This document shows, piece after piece, positions 54,429-64,000 of a stretch of 64,000 nucleotides of DNA. How positions within the stretch are numbered: position 1 is the stretch's first letter; each line of letters begins with the position of its first letter. A program made the translations under genes and the position numbers. The notes beneath the pieces are model-generated. The model saw nothing but the letters and a program-made list of their open reading frames with translations, searched no databases and was not told the DNA's origin. The stretch comes from Aphelenchoides besseyi (Eukaryota > Nematoda > Chromadorea > Rhabditida > Aphelenchoididae): contig JAMPIQ010000003.1 in NCBI GenBank assembly GCA_024699855.1, positions 2,666,001 to 2,730,000 of the forward strand. Direction: 5' to 3'.

Positions 54429-56460
54429 ATGCGTTTGAAGTTTCTCGTCTTGAGTTTATTCCTGTCAGTCGTCTGTCAAAGTCAAGGCTTAAAAATTTTG
54501 CTCTACAGTCCCTATACTTCTAAAAGTCACATCAATTTTATGGACAAGATCAGTCACGTTTTGACATCTGCCGGACACACAACGGTGGGTACAAAGCTGA
54601 TTAATTAACATGTTGGTATTCGATCTTGAAGATCCAATACATACCATCGCTGTGCCAAAAAACCAGCTCTCTTCCTCATTATGATCGTGTAATTCTTCGA
54701 GAATGTGATTTTCAAACTGACGTTGATTTGAGCACACTTTCCGAACAAGCGTGGAACGATTTGCAGAGTTTTAGGAATCTGTTTCAGGTAGCTCGATGTT
54801 GCTGTGTTTGCTCGACTTTGTTTTCAGTTGCTTTACAAGTACGTCGGACTGATTCAAACGTCATGTGAACATCTTCTCCAAGACAACAAGACCATTGAGA
54901 TGTTGCGCAATGAAAAGTTTGACATTGCAATGTCGGAGATAATGGATCCATGTGGATTTATGTTGATGAGAAAGGCGGGAATCAAGAAGTCGATTGCATT
55001 ACACGCTTCGTATTTGCCCATTCATTGGCAAACCAACTTCGGTCTTCCCGCTTCTGTGAGCTTTGTGCCCGGTAAATACCCGGAGTTCTCTGTACAATAA
55101 GCATCACGTTCAGATATGCAAACGACCGCCATCCCACCATTCAGTTTTGTTGAACGAGTTAAAGCTCAACTTTTCTATTGGTTTGGGCATTTCGTAATCT
55201 ATGGCATTTTTCGAGACAGCTACGCGCAGTTGGAATATCTCGTGGAAGATAATTACAATGTTGAGGTTTGTTTTTGAAACACTCTTGACCACGAAATTTC
55301 TTTTCGGACGCGATCTGCAACGCTTCTTTCCTGATGGTGAACACGGACGAGTTTGTTGAGTTTCCAAGACCCACTAGTCATAAGATTATCAGGTAGAGTA
55401 GCAGAATAAACAATGAAACGGTCGATTTCAGCATTGCCGGAATTGACATGGCGTACACGTTGAAGAATAGAAAGGGATTGGACAAAGTGATTTGTTTCTT
55501 TCAAGCTAATCAGACATCTCATTGCAGCATCACCACAGTCTTCTTGAGAACTCAGCTAAAGGAGTTGTTTTGGTTTCTTTTGGATCTGTGGCGAGTAGTT
55601 GCAAGATGCCCAATGAGACGAAACAATCGTTTCTTGAAATGTTTGCCGCCTTTCCAGAAATCGATTTCATTTGGAAGTACGAAGTTGAAGACGGAATTGG
55701 AAGTGCTTTGAAGAATTTGATGATCGAAAAATGGATTCCACAGCCGGATTTGTTGTGTTGGTTGCTCGCGAATAAGCGTCGCTAATCCATTGGGTAATTT
55801 CAGCTCATCCCAAACTATTGGCCTTCATTACACATAAGTTTCTAATAACAAGCGTTTTCAGCTATCAAAGCAAACTGTTGCTTAAACGAGTCCGTTTAAG
55901 CGTTTTTGTTGAAGAATAGCTGAGAACGTTCAATATACAAACAATTCTACATGCAGGAATGAACAGTATTACTGAAGCCACGTACTTGGGCGTCCCACTA
56001 ATTGCCGTCCCACTTTTTGCCGATCAGCCGCGTAATGCCGCTATGATTCGTCGGAAGAAAGTTGGAGTTGTGATCGACAAAAGAAACCTGACGGCCGTTT
56101 CACTGATCGAAGCTGTTCGTTCAGTTGTCTACAATTCAATGTATGTTCCGAATTACAATTCAGTATTCAATAAGTGAATTCAGGTACAAAGAAAACGCTC
56201 AGAAGTTGGCGGAGATCCTCGCTGCAAAGACGAGTCCAGATGAAAGATTAGTCAAATCTACCGAGTTTGCAGCCCGTTTTGACGTCCACGAACATCTGGA
56301 TCTGCCGGGTCGTCATTTGAGTGTTGTGGAGTATTACAATTTGGATGTCTTGGCTTTTGTCTCCATTTCTGTTTCACTATTCATATTCACTGCTTACAAA
56401 TTGCTTCGTGTCACCTTCTACTTATGTTTGTGGAGAGCACAAAAGTCTAAAAGTGAATAA
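54429..56460 (+). CDS. UDP-glycosyltransferase (UGT), full-length but with non-canonical introns
   Basis: Signal peptide MRLKFLVLSLFLSVVCQSQG, then LKILLYSPYTSKSHINFMDK with the catalytic histidine, MSEIMDPCGFMLMRKAGIKK, FGLPASVSFVP, FLMVNTDEFVEFPRPTSHKI, GVVLVSFGSVASSCKMP, KWIPQPDLL, HPKLLAFITH, GMNSITEATYLGVPLIAVPL with FADQPRNA (sugar-donor signature), HLDLPGRHLS, a C-terminal membrane helix and a lysine tail (WRAQKSKSE). Nine or ten introns. The intron at 55834-55950 must be spliced ATAAGT...CTAC to read I-T-H-A-G-M-N-S. The intron at 55266-55306 ends CG rather than AG. It conjugates small lipophilic compounds at the ER if functional; it may be a pseudogene if those introns are not removed. 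Confidence 0.75.
55834..55950 (+). other. Candidate AT-AC intron in UGT2
   Basis: Exon ends ...TTCATTACAC, intron begins ATAAGTTTCTAATAAC and ends ACAATTCTAC, exon resumes ATGCAGGAATGAAC. Splicing reads I-T-H-A-G-M-N-S, matching V-T-H-A-G-G-N-S of the neighbouring UGT. The GT-AG alternative one codon later shifts the frame. Length 117 nt with an internal hairpin. Confidence 0.6.
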
Positions 56461-56691
56461 ACATTTGAACTGTTTATTTGTGGGATGAATATTAGAGAGA
56501 TGTTGTTCTGCTCAAGTCGTGTTCTCTTATCGTTTTCGGTCACTGAGCGCTTTTTGATTCGCACTTTGAAGCATATTGTCGTATAGTTTGTGTTCGACAA
56601 GCATTTGCGCTCAATTTAAGGCGGGTCTATGATTTCAAAAGAACTGTGATATAAAGCGACGTTCTTGAAGTCAAACTTTATTTCATTGAAG

Positions 56692-58633
56692 ATGCTTGTA
56701 CGGCAATTGATTTGCTTTCTTTTGTTTGTAACCTCCGCGTGGGGATTGAAATTCTTCTTCTACAACCCCCGATCAACTCGTTCGCACGTCAATTTCGTGA
56801 ACAAAATCATAACCGTTTTGACGGATGCTGGACACGAAGTCGTAAGTGAAAGTTCTATGAATTGAAGGTGTCGTATAGGTGAGTTACAATCCGGAAATTT
56901 CGAAAGACTTTGGATCGACATACAATCACAAAAAGGCCCGTGTGATTGAATGGGAAGTGCCGTTTGAGCCGAAGGTTTCTGTGGACAATTTGAATCAGAA
57001 CGAATGGGAAATGGGCGCTTCGATGTCCGAAATCATGGGAGTATGTTTCTTGTACTCTTATGTTAGAGTTTGTTTAGGAAATCGCACGGATCTTCAAACA
57101 CTTTGGAAAAGCTTGTGATTATCAGTTGAGGGACGAAAAGTTGATGGCAACACTACGAGCAGAGAAATTCGATCTCGGTAGTGGATTCTCGCTGACCGAG
57201 TGACAATCGTTTTCAGGACTATCGGAGTTCTTCGATCCCTGTGGATTTGGAATCATGAAGAAGATTGGATTAACCAACACGGTCGGAATGATGACCACCA
57301 CATTGCCACCAATTGCAATCGGAATGCTCGGGATTCCGTCGATGAGCAGCTTTGTTCCCGACATGACAATGCCGTTGATTCCGCCGTTCGGATTCATTGG
57401 GCGATTGAAAATTCAGTTGATCAACATAATCGGAAAATATGTCAGCTTCAACTATCTTCTTAGTCATGTACAGGACGCTTTTGATGCTCACAACTTGAAC
57501 ATCACAATCGACAACGTTTTTGCAGACTCATCTCTGTTTTTAATCAACAACGACGAGTATGTAGACGATCTGAGAAGGTAATCTCGTTGTTTAGGTTAAT
57601 CGATTTCCCACAACCGATTAGCTACAAGATGATTCCAATTGCTGGAGTCGGTTTGGCTAAGAATCTGGCCAATCCAAAGAAACTGGAGACGGTAAACAAC
57701 CCGATTTCTATCGCAACAATCCTTCTGCATTTTAGAACCTTCAGAAAGCTTTCGACAGCTCTGTGAAGGGCGTAGTGTACATCTCGTTTGGCAGCGTTGC
57801 AAACGCCTACAAGATGCCAGCAAAGACGAAACAAGCATTTTTGGATGCTGTTCGTGCATTTCCGGACATCACATTTCTGTTCAAATATGAGAGAGACGAT
57901 TTGACTGAAGGGAAACCGAAAAATTTGATTTTATCAAAATGGTTCTCTCAACCAGATATTTTGGGTTGGTAGCTAAACAGTCGCAGATTCATAACGATTG
58001 GAATTTAGCTCAACCGAAACTACTCGCTTTTGTTACTCACGCCGGTAAGTTGCCTTCACAAACACACTATCACATTTCAAGGCGGCAATTCAATGACCGA
58101 AGCACATTTCTCGGGAGTTCCAGTAGTGGCAATTCCACTGGTGAGATGATCTACGAAATCGAACCAAGAGTTTTTGTTTAGTTTACTGATCAACCACGAA
58201 ACGCTCTGCTAGCCAAGTTTCGCGGAGTTGGAATCATCGTGAGTAAACAGAACATAACACGTGATGCACTGGTCGAAGCAATCCACGAGATAATAACCAA
58301 CTCAAAGTAATCGCACTTATCGATTGCGACTAATGACCTTTTCAGTTACAAACAAAAACGCGATCGATTTGGCCAAAATGGTCAGAGATAAACCGATGAA
58401 CGCGGACGAGAGGGTCCTCAATATATCTCGCTTTTGCCGCCAAATACGAAGATGTGGCGAAGAACATGGACTTGCCCGGTCGTTACATGAGCACAATCGA
58501 GTTCTACAACATCGACGTTTTTGCCTTTCTCTTCACTGCCTTCATATTGACTCTGCTCACCATTGTCTTCTCTGTTCGAATTGCCATTCGACTTTGTCTC
58601 AAAAACAATCAAAAGAATAAAAAAACTGAATGA
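56692..58633 (+). pseudogene. UDP-glycosyltransferase with late frameshifts
   Basis: Signal peptide (MLVRQLICFLLFVTSAWG) and FYNPRSTRSHVNFVNKI lead into most of the UGT: MKKIGLTNTVGMM, LGIPSMSSFVPDM, VYISFGSVANAYKMP, KWFSQPDIL, FVTHAGGNSMTEAHFSG, FTDQPRNALLAKF and NITRDALVEAIHEI. Three defects are visible. Near 57561-57595 no intron of normal size restores frame before FPQPISYK. One extra A in the run at 58354-58358 shifts frame. A further shift follows at about 58421-58428. Beyond them the expected end (NMDLPGRYMSTIEFYNIDVF, membrane helix, K-K-T-E tail) is still readable. Likely recently inactivated, or carrying assembly errors. Confidence 0.72.
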
Positions 58634-58703
58634 TCAAATAAACGAACTTCTTCTCAACGAGTTTATTCAAACGACAGACACTTTTGATTCATTGGGTTCG
58701 GAT

Positions 58704-58851
58704 CTCATTTCTTCTTTGATGCCGTGAGTGCATCGAACCACCCTTTTGGTTTCGGTGGAGGAGCTTTCGGACCGAACAGAAAGTCGAGATAACGCATACG
58801 GAAAGCCACAGTGAAGAAAACCAAAAACGTGACGAACAAAAAGAGGATCAT
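58704..58851 (-). CDS. Tiny membrane protein (48 aa)
   Basis: MILFLFVTFLVFFTVAFRMR, a single hydrophobic segment, then YLDFLFGPKAPPPKPKGWFD and ASKKK, a proline-lysine tail. An ATG follows a TTCAG. An upstream hydrophobic exon could be joined (58894-58956) but has no in-frame ATG. Small ER membrane proteins look like this; the function is unknown. Confidence 0.45.
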
Positions 58852-58982
58852 CTGAATCGAAAAGTAAAAGAAAGCTGTGACTCAAATTCTCACCGTCAAA
58901 TACGACTGACCAACTTTGATGGATCTGACGATCAAAATGAACAAAAAGCATAGTTTTCATTTTCAATTGAAACGTTCAGACG

Positions 58983-59519
58983 ATGATGTTGACAAAGAAA
59001 ATTCGTCCGTGGCTTCGTCGTTGTGTTGTTTGCGATGAGAAGATTGGACAGGAAGAAGCGATTCTAATCAACGACTCGGTGAGTAGAAACACTCAATCTT
59101 TTCAAGCAGTTCTTTAGGTCTTTCATCTTCGTCATTTCAAGTGTTGTACTTGTCAACAAGAGATTGCCGATCAATTTCACGTTTTGGATCAGGATCGCGT
59201 TTCCTGTGTTTCTTGCTACGTGAGTCACTTTGCTCCACGATGTTCAAGTGAGTTGAAGACTACCGCATTAACTTTCTTGTTCAGGTTGTTTTAAAGGAAT
59301 TCTGGACGACTGTGTTCGGGCGTCTGGTCGTTATTTTCACTCCAAATGCTTCAAATGTCAAGAGTTGGTTCACACTGTTTTACATTCTCAACATTTGGTT
59401 TCAGTTGTGGACTTCTGTTGACTGATGAGTTCTTGGTCGATAGTGACGGCAACTTCTTGGATCGTGATTGTTTTTGGCAACGTCGTTTGTTGAAGTTTGT
59501 TGCAAAGTCTCGTCATTAA
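58983..59519 (+). CDS. Small LIM-only protein with two LIM domains
   Basis: Four exons, about 140 residues. LIM1: RCVVCDEKIGQEEAIL, then FHLRHFKCCTCQQEI and CVSCY. LIM2: CSSCFKGILDDCVRASGRYF, HSKCFKCQDCG and DRDCFWQ. The spacing C-x2-C-x17-H-x2-C-x2-C-x2-C-x17-C-x2-C/D of two zinc fingers each is met, aside from the alternative last ligand in LIM2. LIM-only proteins bridge other proteins in nuclei or cytoskeleton. Introns 59079-59116, 59251-59284 and 59366-59403. It sits between two UGT copies, on the opposite strand from UGT4. Confidence 0.85.
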
Positions 59520-59550
59520 ATGAGTTTATTCTATTGACCATCGACACTTG

Positions 59551-61887
59551 TTACTCGGTTTTCGACTTCTGCAAACGACGTCTGATGCATCGGACGAAGA
59601 GACGAGTAATGAAAAAGGACAACAAGATTACGAGAGTTAAAACGACTACACAGAACAAGTAGACGTCGATGTTGTAGAAAACGAAGGTCGACAGATGTCT
59701 TCCCGGGATGTCGAGTTTCGAGTGCAAATCGAATTTAGCTGCCAATTCGGCGTATTTAACGAACGTCTCATCGGCATTCATTGGTTTTGCAGCAATGACT
59801 TTAGCCATCTCTTTTGCGTTTTGACGATAACTGGAACAACAATCATCGAGAGATCTTACGCAAATCATACCTAGGGTTGTCTATAATCTCGCGCATTGCG
59901 TTAACGATATTCTCGGTGGTCAAATTCTTTGCGTCGAGTTGTACACCAATTTTGCGAAACTCGACAAGAATCGCGTTTCTCGGTTGATCTGCGAAAAGTG
60001 GACAAACGATCAACGGCGTTCCGATAGTTGACGCTTCGATGATCGAATTCGCGCCGCCTGTAAGCTCTGATTTGAAGTGAATGCATTCAACTTACCGTGA
60101 GTCAAGAACGCCAACATTTTCGGGTGAGCTAGCAAGTCAGTTTGCGCCAACCACGGCGAAGTGATCAGATTCGGATGTTTCTTCGCAAAATCGTTTTCCT
60201 TCTCGTATTTCCACAAGAAAGTAACTTCGGGAAAATGATCAAACGTAGAAAGAAAAGCATCTCGAATGTTCGGCGGCATTAAATAGCTTGGGGCAACGTA
60301 AAGTAAATCGATTACTTGGATTTTTAGTTAAAACTTATCGTTCCAAATGATATCAATATGACTCCCTTCTTGCTACTGTCCATGATCGTCTGATACTCCT
60401 GAAGATCTACGTTGTTTGAAAAGACTACTTTGTTCTTACATCAGCCAGTGGTTTCGGTTTTGAAAGTCCGGTGCCGCCAATGTAAACGATTTTGTCGCTG
60501 AGTGGACGTGGATATTCGACGAATGAATCTGAACATTAGTCTAACTAACAAATAAAAAACTCAAGGAATACCCGTATTTACGAAAAATAAATTAGCTTCT
60601 GCACAAAGTTTCTAAAACTGAAATAAATGAAAAGCAATGTAATGTTCTTGCCATGATTCTGAAGTCCGATCCGAAATGTTCCTGGGCGAGCTTCTCGAAG
60701 GGACCAAGCATTTTGTTGCTGAAGATCATTGATCCAACGGTCTCAGCGAACACGTTCACCAGTCGATTTTGAAAGTTCAGTGGTGGAAACGCAGCTGTCA
60801 TCATCCCCGGTAAAAAAGACGTAACAGCAGGAATACCAAGTTCGCTTGTCATCATTTGCGGTAGAGCTTCAAAGTTTTCTGTTAAGACAAAAGAGTTTTA
60901 ATGCTTTTTCGTGGTCTATGTTTGTGTGTAATGAGAAGTCAAGTTAGTTAGCTATCTATAGCCTTTCACTGATCGTCAAACTTTACAACTTCAGAGCGTG
61001 AATTATGTTTCCAATATGAGTCGCCTTTTGAAAAGAACCAGAAAATCAGTTGACCGCATTTTTGCTGCGTATTCGCCGCAGCAGTAAGCTGATTGGATTT
61101 AAAACGTGTAAAATAAAAAAGCATAGACTTCAAAGGCTATTACCTTGTAAATTCACTTATGTTTTCATTAAGAAGAAGCTTATTTACCAACCTGCTGCAT
61201 AAGTCACGGCAAACTTCAATCCGATCTTATGAAACAGTAGAGGGCCACACATGTCAAAATATTCTGAACGTCAATTTTACGATCGATTAGTGGGGTACAT
61301 TTACCTGTAAGACCGAGACTCGCATTTTCTGCTCTCAATTGATCCAAAAGCTTTTGATCGTTTAATTGATCTAAAATAAAGATAAACTCTATTACGAACT
61401 GATTACTTACGTCTACACGAATTCGCAAAGAAGTTTGCCATTTTGTCAATATGCTTGAGCATTTCGAAAAAGGGCTTTTTAGCCCACATCTCCGATCCAA
61501 ACTGAGCAACATCGATGTCGAGCGGATAGTCCGGTTCTCGAATGATCAATTTCGATCGTTTGGTACCGGTGTTGTTGAATTGTCGGTTGTTGATTGGTTG
61601 ATATGTGATCTGAAACTACAGGTCAACAAGCAGATCCATCCTACTTACAATCTCATGACCACCTTTATCAGCCAGAATATCGGCGAGTTTTCCAATGTAG
61701 TTTACATGACTAACTTAAACAATGATCACCATCAAATTGAAGACAACAAACCTTAATCCAAAACTGAAAATGAAAAGTTATTGCTATTAAAGAAAACATC
61801 GAAATACCGAGGGTTGTAGAACATGAATTTCAAGCCATCAGTTGAAAGAATAAAAAACGACGACAGGAATAAAAATGAAAAGTTCAT
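59551..61887 (-). CDS. UDP-glycosyltransferase (UGT), full-length with AT-AC and GC-AG introns
   Basis: Signal peptide MNFSFLFLSSFFILSTDG, then GLKFMFYNPR, HVNYIGKLADILADKGGHEI, FDMCGPLLFHKIGLKFAV, LGIPAVTSFLPGMM, LFFVNTDSFVEYPRP, YIGGTGLSKPKPLAD, KKGVILISFGT, APSYLMPPNIRDAFLSTF, HPKMLAFLTHGG, NSIIEASTIGTPLIVCPLFA, DQPRNAILVEF, KLDIPGRHLSTFVFYNIDVY, membrane helix and the tail RRRLQKSKTE. An intron at 60612-60651 starts GC and ends AG. The one at 60298-60338 starts ATAAGT and ends AC. With these removed the frame is open throughout. The catalytic histidine region (PRHV) is slightly shortened. One intron (about 60883-61170) is long at about 290 nt. Confidence 0.8.
60298..60338 (-). other. Candidate AT-AC intron in UGT4
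   Basis: Minus strand: exon ends ...TTTGGAACG, intron begins ATAAGTTTTAAC and ends ATTTACTTTAC, exon resumes GTTGCCCCAAGC. Length 41 nt, typical for this genome. Splicing gives F-G-T-V-A-P-S-Y-L-M-P, the conserved UGT motif. No GT-AG pair gives an open frame. Confidence 0.65.
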
Positions 61888-62398
61888 TTCCGCGTTCAAT
61901 CGAAATGTCTGACAAACAAACGTCAAGGACTTTAAGGCTGCTTGTTGAGCGAGTACTCTCGAGTTGATAAGACGAGTGTGTGTCGATGATCAAAACTTAA
62001 GCACCATGTTGCTACGTGCGACTTTCGATTTCTTCATTTGATAGTTCAGAAGTATTTTGAAACAAATTGAACTCTTATTCTTCTCAACCCTAACGTGTAG
62101 TTTGTTTTCGTTTGCACGGAAAGACGGTGAGTGCGTGCTGATCGAACAAACAAAAATCGTTTTCAGTTCGTTGAGCAATTTCGAAATTCGTTTCTTGCAG
62201 ACGAGAAATGCAGCCTCCTAATCGGTAATTATTTCCGCAACAAAAGTTCAAAAGCATCTTAAACGAGTGGTTGACGTCATATCATGCGTCTAAATTTTCG
62301 TGTTTGCGATAGCAAACATACAGAAAGTTGAAGTTATGCAAATACGAAACTTTTTGGTTGGCCATCTTTTGGTCGTTTTAGTTCAACGGTCGGTCTAA
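61888..62398. other. Divergent intergenic region
   Basis: Promoter region shared by UGT4 (minus) and the TTBK-like gene (plus). One ATGCAAAT at about 62336. No gene seen. Confidence 0.45.
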
Positions 62399-63509
62399 AT
62401 GACAACACTTGAAGAACAACAAAACGCCGATCCTGTGGAATCTTTGGAGTTAGCTAGAAAACTCGCATTTCTACAAGCTCGTTTATCGAAGAACAGTGTG
62501 ATTAGAGCCAATGATCATGAGTGAGTTTGTTTAGTTGTTGAAAAGGCTGTTCTTCTAGGTACCGGATAGATCGCCAAGTGGCTGTTGGAGCATTTAGATT
62601 CACGTACGAAGTAAAACAAAAGAACGGAACTGCGACGTATTTCCTGCGTACGGAACCAATGACTGCGAATCCGCAACTGAAAAAGTTTAAACTGTTGAAA
62701 GTGAGTTTAATGCTCTGGAATACGCTCATTGAGTTCAGATCGAATTGTTCATTTTGCGTAAAACAAATGAAATGGAACGATCCTCGACTTGTCACTTCCC
62801 ACGCCTTGTAGATTCGGGATGCACAGACGAATTCAAATTCGTGATTACACAACCACTGGGCGACAATCTCTACGATTTGACTCGAAATCGTTTGGGTCGA
62901 GCGTTCACACCGTCCACTGCTCTTCGTGTTTCTATTCAGATTCTGCGTGGACTTCAAGACCTCCACTCCATTGGATTTCTGCACCGTTTCATTCGACCAC
63001 ACGCGTTTGCCGTCGGATTGAGTTCGAAGATTCGAACTGTATATTTTGGTGATTTTGGAACCCCGTGGATGTACCGTGACTCCGAAACTCAGAAACTCAA
63101 GTGAATGAACAGAATTAATCAAAACTTATCATTTTCAGACGACCTCGAAAGTTTCTACGAATGCTGGGATCCTTGCGATACATGTCACTAAACGTAAGAG
63201 GTGATAAGATGGTTTGCTATTAAATGTTTAGATGCACACTAACAAGGAACAAGCACGTCGAGATGACCTCGAGTCGTGGATCAATTTGTCAATGGAGCTC
63301 TTTGATTTGAACGCATTGCCGTGGCGTAACGAACAGTTGAGCACAAACGTTCTGCACAAAAAGAAAAAGTGTATTGATGGACATTGTGAGTGAAAGAATT
63401 TTGAAATTGTTTATAGATTCGATGGATGGTATTCACAAGTTCGAGTCTTCAATTTAAAGATCTTCTCGACTACATGATCAGCATGAAGTTCCACGAACGT
63501 TCCGATTAG
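62399..63509 (+). CDS. TTBK/CK1-type pseudokinase, 3' end uncertain
   Basis: MTTLEEQQNADPVESLELAR precedes YRIDRQVAVGAFRFTYEVKQ (glycine loop-like). The VAIK lysine region reads YFLRTEPM and the HRD loop reads GFLHRFIRPHAF, with the catalytic D replaced by F. GDFGTP keeps DFG. DDLESWINLSMELFDLNALP is the TTBK helix that binds near the activation segment. Introns lie near 62520, 62701, 63101, 63192 and 63386. The last junction needs a one-base change to read FKDLLDYMISMKFHERS at the C-lobe end. Loss of the lysine and catalytic aspartate predicts no kinase activity. It is a distant paralogue of the 25.9-28.1 kb gene. Confidence 0.6.
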
Positions 63510-64000
63510 AAATCTAATACATTCGACCCACATTCTCATCCAACTCTCATCCCTTCCTTGTTGACGAGCCAAATGAAAGCTTTGGTGGACAAATGGTTGA
63601 CGTCGAAATGTTGAGTGAATGTAACGATGCAGCTGAAGAGACAAGTCAACTCTAAAGAGCAAGAGTTCAAGTCAGCCATCTACGAGCTTGAATTACTCGA
63701 AACAACAATCGACCATGTAGTTTTTGTTTATAAATACATTTTTATTCGTCAATTGATCTCCGCTCCAAAACAAAGTTAATTCTTGTCATACATAATTTCG
63801 ATAATCATCTCGCTAGAACTTTTGCACTGGGTGTGAAACCTGAGAAGAAAAACTGCTATCAAACTTGTCACTTGCTGTCGTTATCCTTGTTGTTGTATTC
63901 ATTTAAAATTTGAACGTTGCCACTCAAACTTCTTGCACTTTCGTTTGTCGCTCGACCGCACCTGTTCGCTTTCTCGTATTCTTCTTTGTTTATTCCGTTT
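63510..64000. other. Trailing region, no gene seen
   Basis: AT-rich 3' flank. AATACATTTTTATTCG may be in a 3' UTR of a gene to the right on the other strand. Nothing can be supported here. Confidence 0.45.

Noticed and set aside
62502..63122. 206-codon open frame on the minus strand
   Set aside because: Opposite the TTBK-like exons; no domain and no splice logic on that strand.
1..64000. CRISPR arrays, bacterial operons, prophage
   Set aside because: The gene structure is plainly eukaryotic; no regularly spaced repeats were seen.

Overview
The window reads as gene-dense nuclear DNA of a nematode. Evidence: very short, very frequent GT-AG introns (mostly 36-50 nt, GTAAGT donors, TTTTCAG/TTTTAG acceptors); serpentine chemoreceptors of the Srh/Str kind; small SH2-tyrosine kinases of the Fer/SPE-8 type; TTBK/CK1-type pseudokinases; a tandem group of UDP-glucuronosyl/glucosyltransferases; and many short signal-peptide proteins. 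No species can be named from sequence alone. All multi-exon models here were spliced by eye, so exon edges are inferences. Layout: 0.4-7 kb holds an unrecognised gene, a possible ML-domain gene, a GT11-type fucosyltransferase-like gene and two closely spaced unknown genes. 7-14.7 kb is a decay zone (kinase and chemoreceptor fragments, an integrase-derived spliced relic, a mariner relic, a kinase pseudogene) around an HES/REF-1-like bHLH gene and a complete SH2-kinase gene, ending with tRNA-Ser(GCU). 15-17.2 kb holds a single-pass membrane protein and a Tudor-domain gene. 18.6-25.9 kb holds a mariner-type non-autonomous element, two tandem chemoreceptors (one frameshifted) and a nearly complete DD41D mariner with 186-bp inverted repeats. 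25.9-36.6 kb holds a TTBK-like pseudokinase, a secreted PEBP, small membrane or secreted genes, a histidine-phosphatase-like pseudoenzyme and a class-H chemoreceptor. 36.6-49.2 kb holds an unknown protein with a duplicated motif, a DONSON homologue, an SH2-kinase, an unorthodox aquaporin, a membrane protein, an ATP-grasp enzyme and a TenA/thiaminase-II protein. 49.3-61.9 kb is a UGT cluster of four paralogues in different states of decay, with a small LIM protein inside it. 62.4-63.5 kb holds a second TTBK-like pseudokinase. The most unusual signal is splicing in the UGT cluster. At two places, in two UGT paralogues on opposite strands, no GT-AG intron keeps the frame. Removing a segment that starts ATAAGT and ends AC restores exactly the conserved family motif (T-H-A-G-M-N-S in one, F-G-T-V-A-P in the other). 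One of these genes also carries a GC-AG intron. Other notable items are the long-TIR, intron-containing DD41D mariner with related relics nearby, a spliced integrase-like gene lacking the catalytic core, repeated loss of catalytic residues in kinase and phosphatase paralogues, an aquaporin with a degenerate second NPA box, and a triple ATGCAAAT cluster. Several genes differ from an open frame by one base, so decay and assembly error cannot be separated here.
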